A stretch of 64,000 bases of DNA from Azorinus chamasolen (GCA_963576725.1 OY755244.1:35058109-35122108), one strand, 5' to 3'; positions 35,500-47,870 are shown, numbered from the stretch's first letter. Program-made: numbers and translations. Notes: generated from the letters alone by a model not told the origin.

Positions 35500-37410
35500 T
35501 CGAAAATCCGAACTAAGTTATACCAGTTCAAAATATGGCCGGTTACGAGGTTACAGCGAGACACCTTACACAACGTAGCCATTGCTAACCCTAACCTATC
35601 CCTAATTATACTGTGTTGTGCCAAGTGTCCCTGAGTACACAAAATGATCAGGGTCCACCTTATCAATCTTGGGTTAGTACTGAAACTTGGTATATATGTA
35701 CATTTCGAGTATATCTACTAATGTCCCCTACGAATTCGGGGTAGGGTAAATTACTTTTGTCGCATTTCTGGTCAACTTTGAGGGACACTCCAACCCTTGA
35801 TTTTTAACCCCCAGCGATTACGCAACACCAATCGTGACCTTTCAATGTCGGGTGTCGATGACCTTGACCCAACCACATACCCAGCACAAAAAATCTATCT
35901 CCAGGCGTTGAGATTATGATGCTGTGTCAGGTATACAATTTAACCTAACAAAAATCCGCAACTTTCGTGATCCGTTTATGACACTTTTATTCATCTTCCG
36001 AATATGGCGATGTTGGTGTCAAAAGATGCAGCATCAAAAGGTCTTTAGAGCCTGTAAGTATCATTTCCGAAAACTTCCATATAAGGAACTTATTTCAATT
36101 TCCGTGGGTTGAATTTTGATAGGGTTTGGTGGTTGAAGTGTCCCTGTCCGTATTTGTTCAATAAACACTTATCGTTTGACCGATTTCAATTCAAAAAGGT
36201 ATCGACGTGTTGGGCATGTTAAGATCTACAAAATGACATATCGTTTGATAGTCTAACCTTATGCGTTCTCCTTTAGTTTACTTTTAGTAAAAACAAACAA
36301 GTTAAATATAGACACTTCCTTAAATGGACGAGTTATATTAAACGTTCATAACGCGCTAAGAACTTAATATTTCTGTATTTTTGTCATGTACGTGTAGAAC
36401 TATTCAAGATGTATAAAGTAAGGTCATATCATGTGTCAACACAAAGTTTTAATAAGGTTGCCAGTTATGAAACAGATACATGTACAACCAAACCGCTCCG
36501 GATTTGCTCATTTTAAATGTTTGGAACCTGATATCTCAGCCATTTTTCAATATTTTTTCAATATTTTTGCGCCGACTTTTAGCTGTTTACTAGGTTGTAC
36601 AAACGCACTAAATTCACATTCCTCAGTGTAGGCGTTCGTCCGTCAGAGCGCGAAAACCCTTTTGGCGCCAAAACAGTTCCTTGTTCCATAGCGATTTCCG
36701 CCGTTTTTTTTGGGTCCCATTATTACATAATCTCTGCATATATTATTTATATCTATATACCAATATAAAGAACTAATATTGGACAGAACTTAGGCATAAA
36801 TATATTGGTCTGTCCGCTTTTGTGTATGTCTGTACGAGGTCTTGAATTAGCTAAGAATCGCGAAAATTACCTTTTCTTTTTTCGAAATTTACGAAATTTG
36901 ACGGGCATTTCCGAATCGATCTCGCAATGTCTACGCAATTAATTTATCATGCATATGAAGACTTAATTATGCGCAGTCAACTGGTTATAGGTACATTACC
37001 GAGAACCCTCGATATAGTTGATTCTAGGCTCGATCCTGGAGGCCCGCTAAAGAGTCCAAAATGCACCTTCTGTGCCCTATTTAATGGAGCCCTGGGCTCT
37101 ATATACTTTATCTTTTATTTTAAACCTACTTCTATGTATTAAACATGTTATTCTTTATAAGCTAGTATTCTAATATAATGCATACGGATGTTCGTCCGTC
37201 CGTACGCGCCATTCTCTAGGCCCACAGTGCTAATTTTTGTGAAAATCGGGCCATTTTGGTCTATTTTGATGGTTATTTCTACATCATTTATAAGTATCTA
37301 CTATTTTTCTTTACATATGTATGTAGGTAACAAAGATATAAACAAAATGACACAGATTACATAGAATTTGGGGCATTCGTTCGTCCGTAGAGCTTAAGAA
37401 ACGGCCAAAC
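35500..37410. other. Unassigned DNA between satellite and telomere-like repeats
   Basis: No recognisable gene. Two CGTCCGTC-type repeat heads (about 36625 and 37185) and short AT-rich stretches. Confidence 0.5.
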
Positions 37411-37418
37411 TCACGGCT

Positions 37419-37462
37419 AACCCTAACCCTAACCTAACATAACCCTAACCCTAACCCTATTT
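37419..37462. repeat. Interstitial telomere-like repeat
   Basis: About six CCCTAA units with one short spacer, the complement of TTAGGG. A two-unit relic lies at about 35585-35605. Confidence 0.8.
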
Positions 37463-38096
37463 ATAGACCCCAGAAATATAAGCAGAGCTATATTAATTTC
37501 ATTTAGGGTTATATAGTAATGATTAGACCAGACACAGACAAACCGATTCTGTTCAATAGATAGTGATGCCTTACACATTGTAACAGTCAAGTACACATTT
37601 TATTTCTGTTTTGTTTGTATCGGGTTTTACATTATAGTCAAATACATAGCTAAATATAGGTGGAGAAAAGCCCCGGCTTTAGATTGAATTGCATTATTCT
37701 GTGCTCAGAAGAACCAAAGACGGATTGCGGAAGGACACAGTTTATTAAGCAAACATACTATACATTGCGGCTAATTCAGATAATGATATACATTATTAAT
37801 TTACAAGCATTTTATATACCTCTCAATACATATAGTCTACATATATTTAAAATTATACTTTAGCCTTTCTTTACAATGTACATTATAAATGTAAATTAAA
37901 AACCCATGTTCAATTTTCCATATAAGAAAAAAATGAAGACATTTAACGGACTGGGAAACAGTTAGAATACATTAGGATTGTGTGGTGACAACCAGAGCTT
38001 ACCCTGATAAGACAGCTCCAACAGGAGCTCTCTGATATGGGTCTACTCTCTTTTTCAATGCCGGAAACACGCTATATGAGGGAAAGGGTTAAATCA

Positions 38097-38400
38097 AAGC
38101 AGTTATTTGTAGACCTCGCAAATATAATCATACACCCTACATATGGCTATAGACGTTCTCTATTTACTCAAACACATATACACCTCGCATGTAGACTTAG
38201 ATAGTATATACAGTAACTGCTGAACCGGCTCTATCTAAACCCGACAAAATGACTCAAGGCTACGATTTATAGACCTCGTAAACATATACGCCCCATTGGC
38301 GGAATCAGTAAGTTAATATACTCTTACATGTTAATATTCTGTATCCAAAATAAAACAAGATTCTTTTTTTAATAAAAGCTCGGAGGAATGACTTTAAACT
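38097..38400. repeat. Direct repeat pair, partner at 38954-39225
   Basis: Both contain ATTTATAGACCTCG, ACATATACGCCCCATTGG and ATCCAAAATAAAA in the same order, about 860 bp apart. Function unknown. Confidence 0.75.
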
Positions 38401-39244
38401 ATTTTGTTACTTTCCAATATGTAAGTTGTCTTCCATAACATCGACTCTGAGAAACCATTAAATATTGTTTCACACTGAGTAATGCAGATAAAAAAAACCA
38501 GTTACCTTTTTGCGTTGTGATTAGTATTTTGCCTGAAAATATGTGCCGCCTACAATATGAAAGTACTCAACAAAAACGTTAAGGAATTTGTGTTTGAGGG
38601 GCTATGACACAAGATCTAAAATATTTGAAACATTTTGAATTTCGTATCATAAAGTGTCCATTTTTCCTCAGAAGGATGCTTTATTTGAACTTTCAACACC
38701 TATAGCGTCTTAATGTCAAAGTTAACTGGTCTTTTCCGTCATTTTTCGCAAAATTAAAATATTGGTTTGATTGCGTAAAGAGTGTCACTGTATAGTTTCA
38801 CCCCAAACACTCTAAAAAAAATAAATACAAATCGAATGGTTGTTTGTTTTGGGGTTCTTTTGTTCCATTGCTTTCTGAAATTTCCTTAGCTTTTTTTTGT
38901 TCAGTATATAACTAGACAATGTCACCTACGTAAAAGTGGGTTTTATGAAGTTTTGCAATCAAAGCAATTATTTTTATACCTCACAAACATATAAACCCCG
39001 CATGCAGATTAAATATTATATACAGTAACTGACGAACGTTCCCTATCTGAAATCGGCAAAACGACTCAACACAACGATTTATAGACCTCGCAAACATATA
39101 CGCCCCATTGGTCAAATCAGTATGTACATAATATACGTGTACATGTTAATATTCTCTATCCAAAATAAAAGGAGTTTCGTTTTGAAATAGAAGCTCAGAG
39201 GAATGACTTTAACTTAATTAGTTGGTTTCCACTATTTTTCGGTC

Positions 39245-39303
39245 AAGATGTACCCACTCTAAAGTCAAGATGTACCCAACTCTAAAGTCAAGATGTACCC
39301 AAT
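39245..39303. repeat. 26-bp tandem repeat
   Basis: AAGTCAAGATGTACCCAACTC, about 2.3 units. Confidence 0.8.
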
Positions 39304-39494
39304 GAAAAAAAGTAATTTTATTACCTTACAAAGCAATTTAATAGATTATATTGAGATTTATAATGACATTAATGACTTTGATTGTAACTTTGACTTTAAA
39401 AAATTGACTTATTTCATTTTAATGACCATTTCTATTGAATTTCTAACCTTCATTGCATTTGACCTATTTCCATGTTAAAGGAACCAGTGGCTTC

Positions 39495-39743
39495 TTAACC
39501 ATTTCCTTGTTCTATGTTTATTCTAAATGTTGATATCTACTGAATATTCATGGACAAAATAGTTATAATTAAAAACATAAGGTGGAACATTGTAGTCATT
39601 CAGAAACTAAAGAAATAGGTCTACCGAATTCCATAAGCAAACAGAGCAGACCCTGATCAAACGGCTCCTCTAGGAGCCGTCTGATCTTGGTCTACTCTGT
39701 TTGCAAATGCGTGAAAACACGTTTATATGAGGGAAAGGGTTAA
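39495..39743 (-). mobile_element. Family B hairpin MITE
   Basis: Reverse copy, TTAACCATTTCCTTGTTC to GAGGGAAAGGGTTAA, apex CTCCTCTAGGAG. Confidence 0.85.
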
Positions 39744-40691
39744 GCAGTGGGATTCAGTCTGTAACCATACTTGCACTACAAAAAACCTAACATAACTAAC
39801 GTCTGCTGGGGCTATTCCCACATAACAGGTTGACACATTTGATGCAGTCACTGATGAATTGATAATGATAACACACCCAAAGATGTAGGTTGTTAAGAAA
39901 AACCTTGGCCTGTTTTAATAGGACAAGTCATTTTAAAGGACGTAGCCACTATGGCCATATTTTCCATCTTGAATAACAACTGCAAACAATTAAGATGTAC
40001 TCTGAAATCTGATCAGGTTCTAAACAGCTTGTTCATGTATTGTTTCTTTGTAAAATTATGACCCCTTGCTAGAATGCCTTTATTACTAGTCATCAGGTTC
40101 CGTTTCATTAGCTACTTAACAGAAAATACACTGATACTGTTAAACACAAGTGACCCTTTGAACGTTTAAAGCAGGTAGAATGAACGCAGAAAGGTTTTTT
40201 GAAGAGCTTTGTGCTTTATCTTTATATTGCTCTATTAAGCAGACACGTAGCTTTGCTAGGAAATAACTGTTCCGTTTTGTTTTCATGGACATACTTTTAT
40301 TCTCCTATACATATCTTCCACAAAACTAGTCTGCAAATTGATTGAATAGCATCATGTAATGGCGTTAGTCGTTTGTAACAGGGAAACGGTTAACATTTAC
40401 TAAGTCCATAGTGTTTGTAATGTGTGGTGGATTTAAATATGTACATTTACTTTTGTCATATTTATGTATGCCACAAGAGCATGTTATACGATATTATACA
40501 CTAATATACACTACATAGAACTGTGTCATAACGGGGTATATCTAACTATTGTTGTAGTATGGGGCATTCTAAATATATACAACACAGATTTGTCCAATGC
40601 AGGGGTATATATATATAGGGTGGATTATATACAGTTTCCGGGAAAAAAAGGGGCCCCATATCGAGGTTACATATTTTGACCCCGTCACCGA

Positions 40692-40698
40692 CCCGGTG

Positions 40699-40795
<97 letters not shown>

Positions 40796-40796
40796 A
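40692..40796. repeat. (TA)n(CA)n microsatellite
   Basis: About 35 TA units followed by CA units, directly next to the 3' end of the PLE. Endonuclease-bearing PLEs often lie in AT-rich simple repeats. Confidence 0.9.
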
Positions 40797-40944
40797 CATA
40801 ATGATATAGTCCTTGCGTGGATACAGAATATATTAAAAAATAAATTAGAAATCCAGTTTTATATATATATATATACAAACATAATGATATAGTCCTTGCG
40901 TGGATACAGAATATATTAAAAATAAATTAGAAATCCAGTTTTTT

Positions 40945-41002
40945 ACGTTTATTTGCGTTAGCGCTTTCAATGCTATTGCATATCATCAGACATTTTAAAC
41001 GT
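40945..41002 (-). ncRNA. Hammerhead-ribozyme-like motif in the PLE 3' region
   Basis: On the minus strand: ACGTTTA, then CTGATGA (40989-40983), a stem ATGC-AATA-GCAT, GAAA, a small stem GCG-CTAA-CGC, then TAAACGT, which is exactly complementary to the first segment and could close helix I. Hammerhead motifs are known in PLEs. The expected U-H cleavage dinucleotide after the third stem is not clear (CGCAAA is seen), so this copy may be inactive. Confidence 0.5.
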
Positions 41003-41183
41003 ATATAAAATAATAACAAGTATGACGTAACGTTATAAAACAACGGGAAACGTGTGAAGACGACGTTGCACGGCAATAAATAATTATTCATTACGTGACG
41101 TCATTAAAATACGGCAAACGTCCGAATACGACGTTGCGAAATATTTGTATATTACACAGCGGGTATTATAACCATGTCCAAAA

Positions 41184-43230
41184 TTAAGACGTGTTATTTA
41201 ATTGCGGTTGCAGAATATTTATCAAACATAACTCTTTTTCGTCTCTGAAATGGGCGCTGTCATTCAGTATTTTATAGAGCGGAAATATATTAAATTTACC
41301 CGCAGAACACTGGTGTAAATGCTTGTTCACTTTCAGAAAGCGCAGTGCTTCCGTATTCGTTTGTTGTCTATGTAAGTTCATTCTTAAATTCAGCTCATTG
41401 CTTGTTTGCCCGATATAAAATTCTTTACAATTTGGACATATTATACTATAAATGACATTTTTGGTCACACAGCTCATACTTTGCTTTACCGTGAATTGTT
41501 TTCCATTTGAAAACTGAATAGTATGTCCTTCTATTAAAGATGGGCACGTCTTACATCTTCTTCTGTTACACTTGCTAACTGAAGGAGTGTCCTCTTTCAT
41601 GTCAAATTTAGAAGAAGAAAGAATTTGCTTTAAGTTTTTTGGCTGTCTTTTGCTATTAATTATTCTTTTCTTCTGTAGCACACTTTTCATTCTATCACTC
41701 TTCTGCATGGTTGCTTCACATGAGCGTATAACTGGAGACATATTTATATTTCTAGGGTTGTATGTACACACAAATGGGATCACGCTATATGTAGAGGTAT
41801 CAACATCTGTGCGGTTAGTTGTACGAATAGGTCCTTTGGATTTTGCCTGTTCTATTCCATGCTGTATAAGTACATCTGGGTAATGTTGTTTGTGTAGCTG
41901 TGATTTTAATTCTGAGAGTCGCTTTTCTTGTAAATATTTGTCTTTCACGATAGTTATTATTCTAGATGCTAAATTAAACGGTATGTTGACTTTAGTATGT
42001 TTAGGGTGGCAAGAACGGAAATCGAGGTAATTGTGCGTATCTGTAGGTTTGCAGTACAGGTCTGTAGTAATGTTATTTCCCGATTTTATGACTAATATGT
42101 CTAGAAAAGGCATAGCGGTATCATCTTCATTACAAGTAAACTGTATGCTGGGATGTAGTTTGTTTAATTCATTCAGGAAATCTGTAGTGTTGATATTTTT
42201 CTGCAATATTAAGAAACAGTCATCCAGAAATCTCTTCCAATTGAGTCTTAAATAATTTGAAAATTCACTGCCGTATATTGACTGCATCCTCTCGTAAAGA
42301 GTCTCCTCCAAATATCCAAGTACTAAAGTTGCATAAGTTGGTGCGACGATGATACCCATAGCTGTACCTTTTTTCTGAATATAGTATTTTCCATCAAAGT
42401 AGAATACATTTTTGTTCAATATAAGTTTAAGTGATTCAATTATGAAGCTATGCGGAAATCGTTTATCAATCTTTTCGGGAACATTTTCCATCCAGAACTG
42501 TACCGCCTTAAGTCCGAGGTCGTGTGGAATATTTGTATATAAACTAATTACATCGAATGTCACAAGTTTAGATTCCTGATCCTCAATATACTCTGGTAAA
42601 TAGTTAAGAAAATCTAAATCATCTCTAATGAAACTAGGTACACATTTACATAAGGGTTTGAGAATGATATCCAAAAGGCGACTAAGTCTTTGTGTAACAT
42701 TATTAGGTCCTCCAACAATAGGCCTGAAAGGTAAGTCCTCGGGATCGCAGGCTTTTAAATATTGAGAATGCTGTTCCTTCAAAGCATCAGTGATTATTTT
42801 ACTTTTATGCACCTTGGGTAAACCATAGAAATAACTAGTATTATGCTCAAAATTAGTTAAATAGTCAGCTTCTTCTTTCATAAGTTCCTTGCCATGCTTT
42901 TTTATTATATCGTGTAAATCACGTTTAGTTCTAACATCTGCCCCCTCGTCTATTTCTTCATAGTAGATAGTATCATTTAACATGGATAAAATCTTCTCTC
43001 TGTAAAATGCATCGTTCATACAAACAACAGCACCTCCCTTATCCGCTTCTTTTATTATCAAATTCTTATTATCTTTGAGAGTTTTAAGTGCTTCGCGGTC
43101 ATTCCGTGAAAGATTATTTCTGACTTCGGAATTATTTTCTAATGGGTATTCTTTAAGTAGCTGTATGGTGTATTCCAATGATTTATCGCTACTCTTTGGA
43201 GGATTCCATCCTGTCTTATTTTTAACTCAA
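41184..43230 (-). CDS. PLE reverse transcriptase / GIY-YIG endonuclease, N-terminally truncated
   Basis: About 681 codons are open. The N-terminal remnant KTGWNPPKSS resembles the PPK region upstream of PLE RTs. Then come KEADKGGAVV, TSYFYGLPKVHKS, PFRPIVGG, RT motif A FDVISLYTNIP, motif B KGTAMGIIVAPTYA, motif C with the catalytic pair in RFLDDCFLI, and FLDI. The C-terminal part has a Cys cluster (CNRRRCKTCP) followed by a GIY-YIG domain: VIYSIICPNCKEFYIGQT, an Arg in LNLRMNLHRQQ and a Glu in RDEKELCLINILQPQLNN. All key residues are present, so RT and endonuclease activity could be intact in the retained part. No in-frame ATG lies near the start. The product would copy RNA at nicked DNA ends. 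Confidence 0.92.
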
Positions 43231-43259
43231 TATACCCCTTATCTGGGGATCTGCAAACA

Positions 43260-43780
43260 AGCTAATTATGTCTCCCCCATTTATGGGGAGATATATTGTT
43301 TTTGCTAGAGTTGTCTGTCTGTCCGTCCGTCCGTCCGTCTGTCCGTCACAAACTTGTGTCGCGCGTATCTCTGAAACCAGTTGGGCTAGAGTCACCAAAC
43401 TTCACAGGAATGTTCACCAGCATGGGTTGTTGTGCACCTGGTTTTTTTAATTGTTTCCCCCTGATAACTTTGGAGTTATTGCCCCTGATGACTTAAAATT
43501 AGAAAAACTTTGTGTCGCGCGTATCTCTGAAACCGCTAGTACTAGAGTCACCAAACTTCACAGGAATGTTCACCAGCATGAGTTGTTGTTCACCTATGGT
43601 TTTTGAATTGTCTCCCCTGATAATTCTTGAGTTATTGCCCCTGATATGAATACTTAAATTTAACTTTGTATCTAAATTTCTATTAGATAACATATATAAT
43701 TAGAAGTGTTTATTTAAGACTTGATTATATCTCCCCCCATTTATGGGGAGACATATTGTTTTTGCCAGAGTTGTCTGTCT

Positions 43781-43831
<51 letters not shown>

Positions 43832-44830
43832 ACAAACTTGTGTCGCGGGTATCTCTGAAACAAGTTGGGCTATAGTCACCAAACTTCACAGGAATGTTCA
43901 CCAGCATGAGTTGTTGTGCACCTGGGTTTTAATTGTCTCCCCCTGATAATTGTTGAGTTATTGGCCCTGATCTGAACACTTAAATCTATACAAACTTTGT
44001 GTCGCGCGGAGCTCTGAAACCAGTAGGGCTAGAGTCACCAAACTTTACAGGATTGTTCACTAACATGAGTTGTTTTGCACCTGGGATTTTTGAATTAACT
44101 GCCCCTGATGACTTAAAATTAGACAAACTTTACGTAGTGTCGTGCATATCTCTGAAACCACTAGGGCTAGAGTCACCAAACTTCACAGAAATGTTGACCA
44201 GCATGAGTTGTTGTGCACCTGGGATTTTTGAATTGTTTCCCCTTGATAATTTTGGAGTTATTGCCCCTGATATGATTACTTAAAATTGAGAGAAAATTTG
44301 TGTCATGCATATCTTTATAACCACTAGGGCTAGAGTCACCAAACTTCACAGGAATGTTGACCAGCATGAGTTGTTGTGCACCTTGGTTTTTTAATTGTCT
44401 CCCCCTGATAATTCTTGAGTTACTTCCCCTGATATGATAACTTAAAATTAGAGAAACTTTGTGCTGCACGTATCTCTGAAACCAGTAGGGCTAGAGTCAC
44501 CAAACTTCACAGAAATGTTCACCAGCATGAGTTGTTGTGCATCTGGTTTTTTTAGTTGTCTCCCCTGATAACTTTGGAGTTACTGCCCCTTGTGACTTAG
44601 AATAAGAGAAACTTTACTTTGTGTCACATGTATCTATGAAACCACTAGTACTAGACTCACCAAACCTCACAAGAATGTTGACAAGCATGTGTTTTTGTGT
44701 ACCTGGGGCTTTTGAATTGTCTCCCCCTGACAATGTTGGAGTTATTGACCCTGTTGACTTAAAAATTAGACCCTGATAAGTTTGGAGTTACAGACATTAC
44801 ACTTGTGTATTGGAAAGAGGAGGGGAGACA
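43260..44830. repeat. Large copy of the same dispersed tandem repeat
   Basis: Two heads (TTTATGGGGAGATATATTG plus a (GTCTGTCC)n tract at about 43280 and 43750) are followed by about eight degenerate units ending at GGAAAGAGGAGGGGAGACAT. It begins where the PLE is truncated. Confidence 0.85.
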
Positions 44831-44959
44831 TCTGTTTTTGTGACAAAAACAAACCTCTAGTTATGTTTGATTTTCCCTCCCTATAACAACTCCCTCTGAA
44901 CAACACATACAATATTCGTATCCCAAAGGATGTCGTTGTAGAGAGGGAGCACTGTACAA

Positions 44960-45412
44960 CATATATCGTAGCCAATAGTCAAATGTCGGTCTATGTATAT
45001 AACCCACATATCGATGGCAGTAAGTTGTCATAGTTCAGTCTATAGATATAACCAACATATTGATGGCGGTGGCTAAATGACGATCTGTACATATAATGCA
45101 CGTATCGATGGCATTTGCCATTTGTCAGTCTATGGCTATAACCTACGTATCGATGACAGTTACCACATGGCGGTCTATGTTTATAACCCACTCATCGACG
45201 GCAGTTGCCATTTGTTTGGATATAACCTACATATTGATAGCGGTGGTTATGTGTCGGTCTGTGTAAAATAACCCACGTATCGATGGTAGTTGTCATATGT
45301 CAGTCTATGGATATAACCCACGTATCGATGGCGATGGTTATATGTCGGTCTGTGTATATAACCCACGTATCGATGGCAGTGCAGTGGTCATATGCCAATC
45401 CATGCACATAAA
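44960..45412. repeat. Minisatellite, about 45-bp units
   Basis: About ten units with GTCTATGTATATAACCCAC and GTATCGATGGCAGTTG. Confidence 0.85.
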
Positions 45413-45665
45413 CACAGAACAGTAGCCATTTTGCAGAATGGAAGTTGTGTTCGAGACGATTCTAAAAAGTGGTCACACCACAGGGTTTGGTGGAGAAATG
45501 AAACATTTAGTATGTGAGTACGCATATTTATCCGTTGCTCTGAATATCTCTGAATGTGATGCCTATAGGCAATATAATAAATCCAAATATATAGAAATTA
45601 TAAGCATTTAATCTTAACATAAGAAGCTGATATTAAAACCGAGTTATAAGCACGGAGGTCGTTTT

Positions 45666-46222
45666 TTAGCTCGACTATTCGAAGAAATGTGGAGCTATCC
45701 TACTCGCCCCGGCGTCGGCGTCGTAGTCGGCGTCCGCGTCCGCGTCACACATTGGTTAAGGTTTATGTTAAAGTCCACTTTTTGCCTTTAACCTTTTGAA
45801 TAAAACTTTGAAACTTGGAACACTTGTTCATCACCACAAACTTCATCTGTAGACAAGAGATGACATAACTCTGTCAAGCATTTTGACAGAATTATGGCCC
45901 TTTTAACTTATAATTTTTGGTTAAGTTTTTTGTTAAAGTCCACTTATTTACATAACCCTTTGAGATAAAGCTTTGAAACTTGGAACACTTGTTCACAATC
46001 ACATGCTTCATCTGTAGGCAAGAGTACATTACTCTGTCAAGCATTTTAACAGAAGTTATTGCCCTTTTTTCATTAAAGAGTTCAAAGAGATCCTACATCC
46101 TGAATACTGTTAAATATATTTTACTGAGACTTTGATTACTTGCTTATATAGTATCATTGGACACTATATTTAGTCCACTATCAAGCATTTTTACACTAAC
46201 AATTCTGAGAATAGTCGAGCGC
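45666..46222. mobile_element. Dispersed element with AGCTCGACTATTC ends
   Basis: Inverted ends AGCTCGACTATTCGAAGAA and GAGAATAGTCGAGC-like, with two internal units (TGGTTAAGGTTTATGTTAAAG and AACTTGGAACACTTGTTCA). Confidence 0.65.
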
Positions 46223-46593
46223 GCTGTCCTGTCCGACAGTTTTTGTTATCTTTTATAACCTACATATCGTTTGTTAAAATCACACTCGCCGCCATTTTGT
46301 ATTTCCATATGTTTTAATTTAAGATTTGCATTTGGATATATGCATTTAACATGTAGGTTCGTCGATAATAGTGTGTCCTTGAGAGACATGGCGTATCCGA
46401 CATTGATCTGGTCCGGTTCAAAGCGACATTTTTATTTAAAAAGAAAAAATATAGCATTCAGATCACAGTTGGCATGATGCATGTTTAAGTATTAAAGCTA
46501 CTTATAGTCACATTGATTTGTTAAATATCATTACGAATTCATAAAACTGTTTATCAGGGACCAGGTTCGATTTTACAGTAGAGCCCGTCTTAA

Positions 46594-47065
46594 AGGGGAA
46601 GTCCCTACATTTGACGCGTTTCAAAAAACACTTAAAATATACAAAAAAATATAAAATATAAAAAATCCATCCAATTACCGTTTATAATGACAAAACATCC
46701 ATGTGTTTGATATCGCCGATCCCGATTTTACTCCCCGATGTTTCAGTTTTATTCGGGTTGCGTTTTAGTTTCGTAACGGTTCACCCTATCCGCGATTCTC
46801 CGACCACTTCCGAGAAAGCTATTACGTAAACAATGGAGGGATCGGCTGATCATCGACAAAACGCGGAAGAATTTAACGGAAAAGGCCGATAATATTGTGT
46901 TGTAGAACAAAAAATATCAGTATTGATGAAATCGGTTTATTTGTATCACAGGGACATTTTTCGATATAAGTTCAAATTGGGAACCTTCATAATAATGATA
47001 GGGCATAACAAATACCAAGTTTTATGATATTATTGAAATATGCGTTGATTGTAGGGACTTCCTCT
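46594..47065. mobile_element. 472-bp TTAA element with AGGGGAAGTCCCTACA ends
   Basis: Ends AGGGGAAGTCCCTACA and TGTAGGGACTTCCTCT-like (15 bp, one mismatch), flanked on both sides by TTAA. That TTAA occurs once in uninterrupted family E copies (GTCTTAAGCGACC). The interior has no ORF. It is probably a non-autonomous piggyBac-like element unrelated to families A-D. Confidence 0.75.
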
Positions 47066-47215
47066 TTAAGCGACCATTCATTTATTGACCATGGGATTCT
47101 TAAAAATCACGTGGTTGCGTAATGCAGGACAAAGTATTTCAGAAAGCTCCTATTACCTGCCTTAAGCTACCACCTGTCTTATAGACCCATAATTAGACCT
47201 CTTTTTGATGGCCGT

Positions 47216-47445
47216 TTAACCCATTCCCTTATAATGACGTCTTTTGACGACTCTGTAAAAGTCACTTTTTAAAACCATTGTGATAAATAGAGCATTTGCT
47301 CTATAGGAGCAAATGCTCTATTTACCACAATGGTTTAAAAACTACACAATTCGTAACTTGCCATTTTTATCATAGTAAATGACCCCATTTCAGTAGATTT
47401 AGTCAGAGGTTGGGTCTAAAAATAGTATATGAGGTAATGGGTCAA
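47216..47445. mobile_element. Family A MITE nested in family E
   Basis: Inserted at the right-end TTAA of family E (GGCCGCTTAAGACAGG); hairpin intact with apex GCTCTATAGGAGC. Confidence 0.85.
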
Positions 47446-47515
47446 GACAAGTTCTGCTGTATTTGAATAATTATGCCGTTGTAATGAAAACATACTATAC
47501 GCTGAATATTCCTTG

Positions 47516-47521
47516 TTTATT
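47516..47521 (-). promoter_or_regulatory. Polyadenylation signal of C1q gene 1
   Basis: AATAAA on the minus strand, 31 nt after the stop codon. Confidence 0.55.
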
Positions 47522-47552
47522 ATTCTAAATATGTCTCCTCCCTTCGACAATA

Positions 47553-47870
47553 TCACGGCTGAATAAGATGGCCAGAAAATGAGGAGATCTCTTGACCATA
47601 AATCATGGCGTTGTCACTTTCGGCAATGTGTTCCACCCAAACATCTTGACCAGCGGTCAGATCCACTGTCACCACAGCAGTACCCATGGTCCAGTCGTTG
47701 GCATCACCGGTTCGAACCTTAGCGATCGGTGTGTTATCCAATACTATTTCAATGCCGGTCCAGTGACCAGGGTTCATTAACAATACCACAGAGAATTCAT
47801 AGATGCCGGAGACCGGTGCTCGGAACTCTCCGTGGCGAGAGTCGTAACTGCCACCGATATCAGTTATCAC
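47553..47870 (-). CDS. C1q gene 1 exon 3 (rest of the C1q domain)
   Basis: Acceptor ATCTTTTCAG|GTG, in phase 0, then 105 codons and TGA at 47555-47553. It encodes VITDIGGSYDSRHGEFRAP through SSFSGHLIQP in one uninterrupted exon. The paralogue splits this region with an intron. Confidence 0.93.
   Translation of the reverse strand: MITDIGGSYDSRHGEFRAPVSGIYEFSVVLLMNPGHWTGIEIVLDNTPIAKVRTGDANDWTMGTAVVTVDLTAGQDVWVEHIAESDNAMIYGQEISSFSGHLIQP

Larger units (their letters stand above)
31195..35500. repeat. 626-bp satellite array, five copies, one interrupted
   Basis: The marker TTCTCTGTTCAAAAGTTATG recurs at about 31195, 31821, 33876, 34501 and 35127. The spacing is 626 bp except where a 1.42-kb insertion splits copy 2; the last copy is partial. 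Each monomer holds a minus-strand tRNA-like stretch with box B AGGTTCGAAACC. Short ORFs recur only because the monomers are alike: 626 is not a multiple of 3. Confidence 0.92.
40792..43233 (-). mobile_element. 5'-truncated Penelope-like element (PLE)
   Basis: A minus-strand retroelement with an intact reverse transcriptase plus GIY-YIG ORF and a long 3' flank. The open frame starts at 43230 directly after a TGA with no in-frame ATG, and at about 43240 the sequence changes to an unrelated dispersed repeat, so the N-terminal part is missing. The 3' end lies against a (TA)n(CA)n microsatellite. A segment of about 68 bp (40792-40860) is repeated at 40877-40940, separated by (TA)n, which may be part of the tandem or partial-copy arrangement known for PLEs. 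Confidence 0.85.
46576..47459. mobile_element. Family E element split by two TTAA insertions
   Basis: Left end CAGTAGAGCCCGTCTTAA, right end CAAGTTCTGCTG before TA. It is interrupted by a 472-bp element at 46594-47065 and by a family A copy at 47216-47445. Removal of both restores a typical family E copy with its hairpin remnant at about 47120-47190. Confidence 0.8.

Noticed and set aside
40546..40878. 110-aa ORF with Tyr-Ile repeats
   Set aside because: Translation of the (TA)n microsatellite.
44173..44469. 98-aa ORF in the 43-45 kb region
   Set aside because: Translation of degenerate tandem repeat units; the same words appear in all frames of the array.
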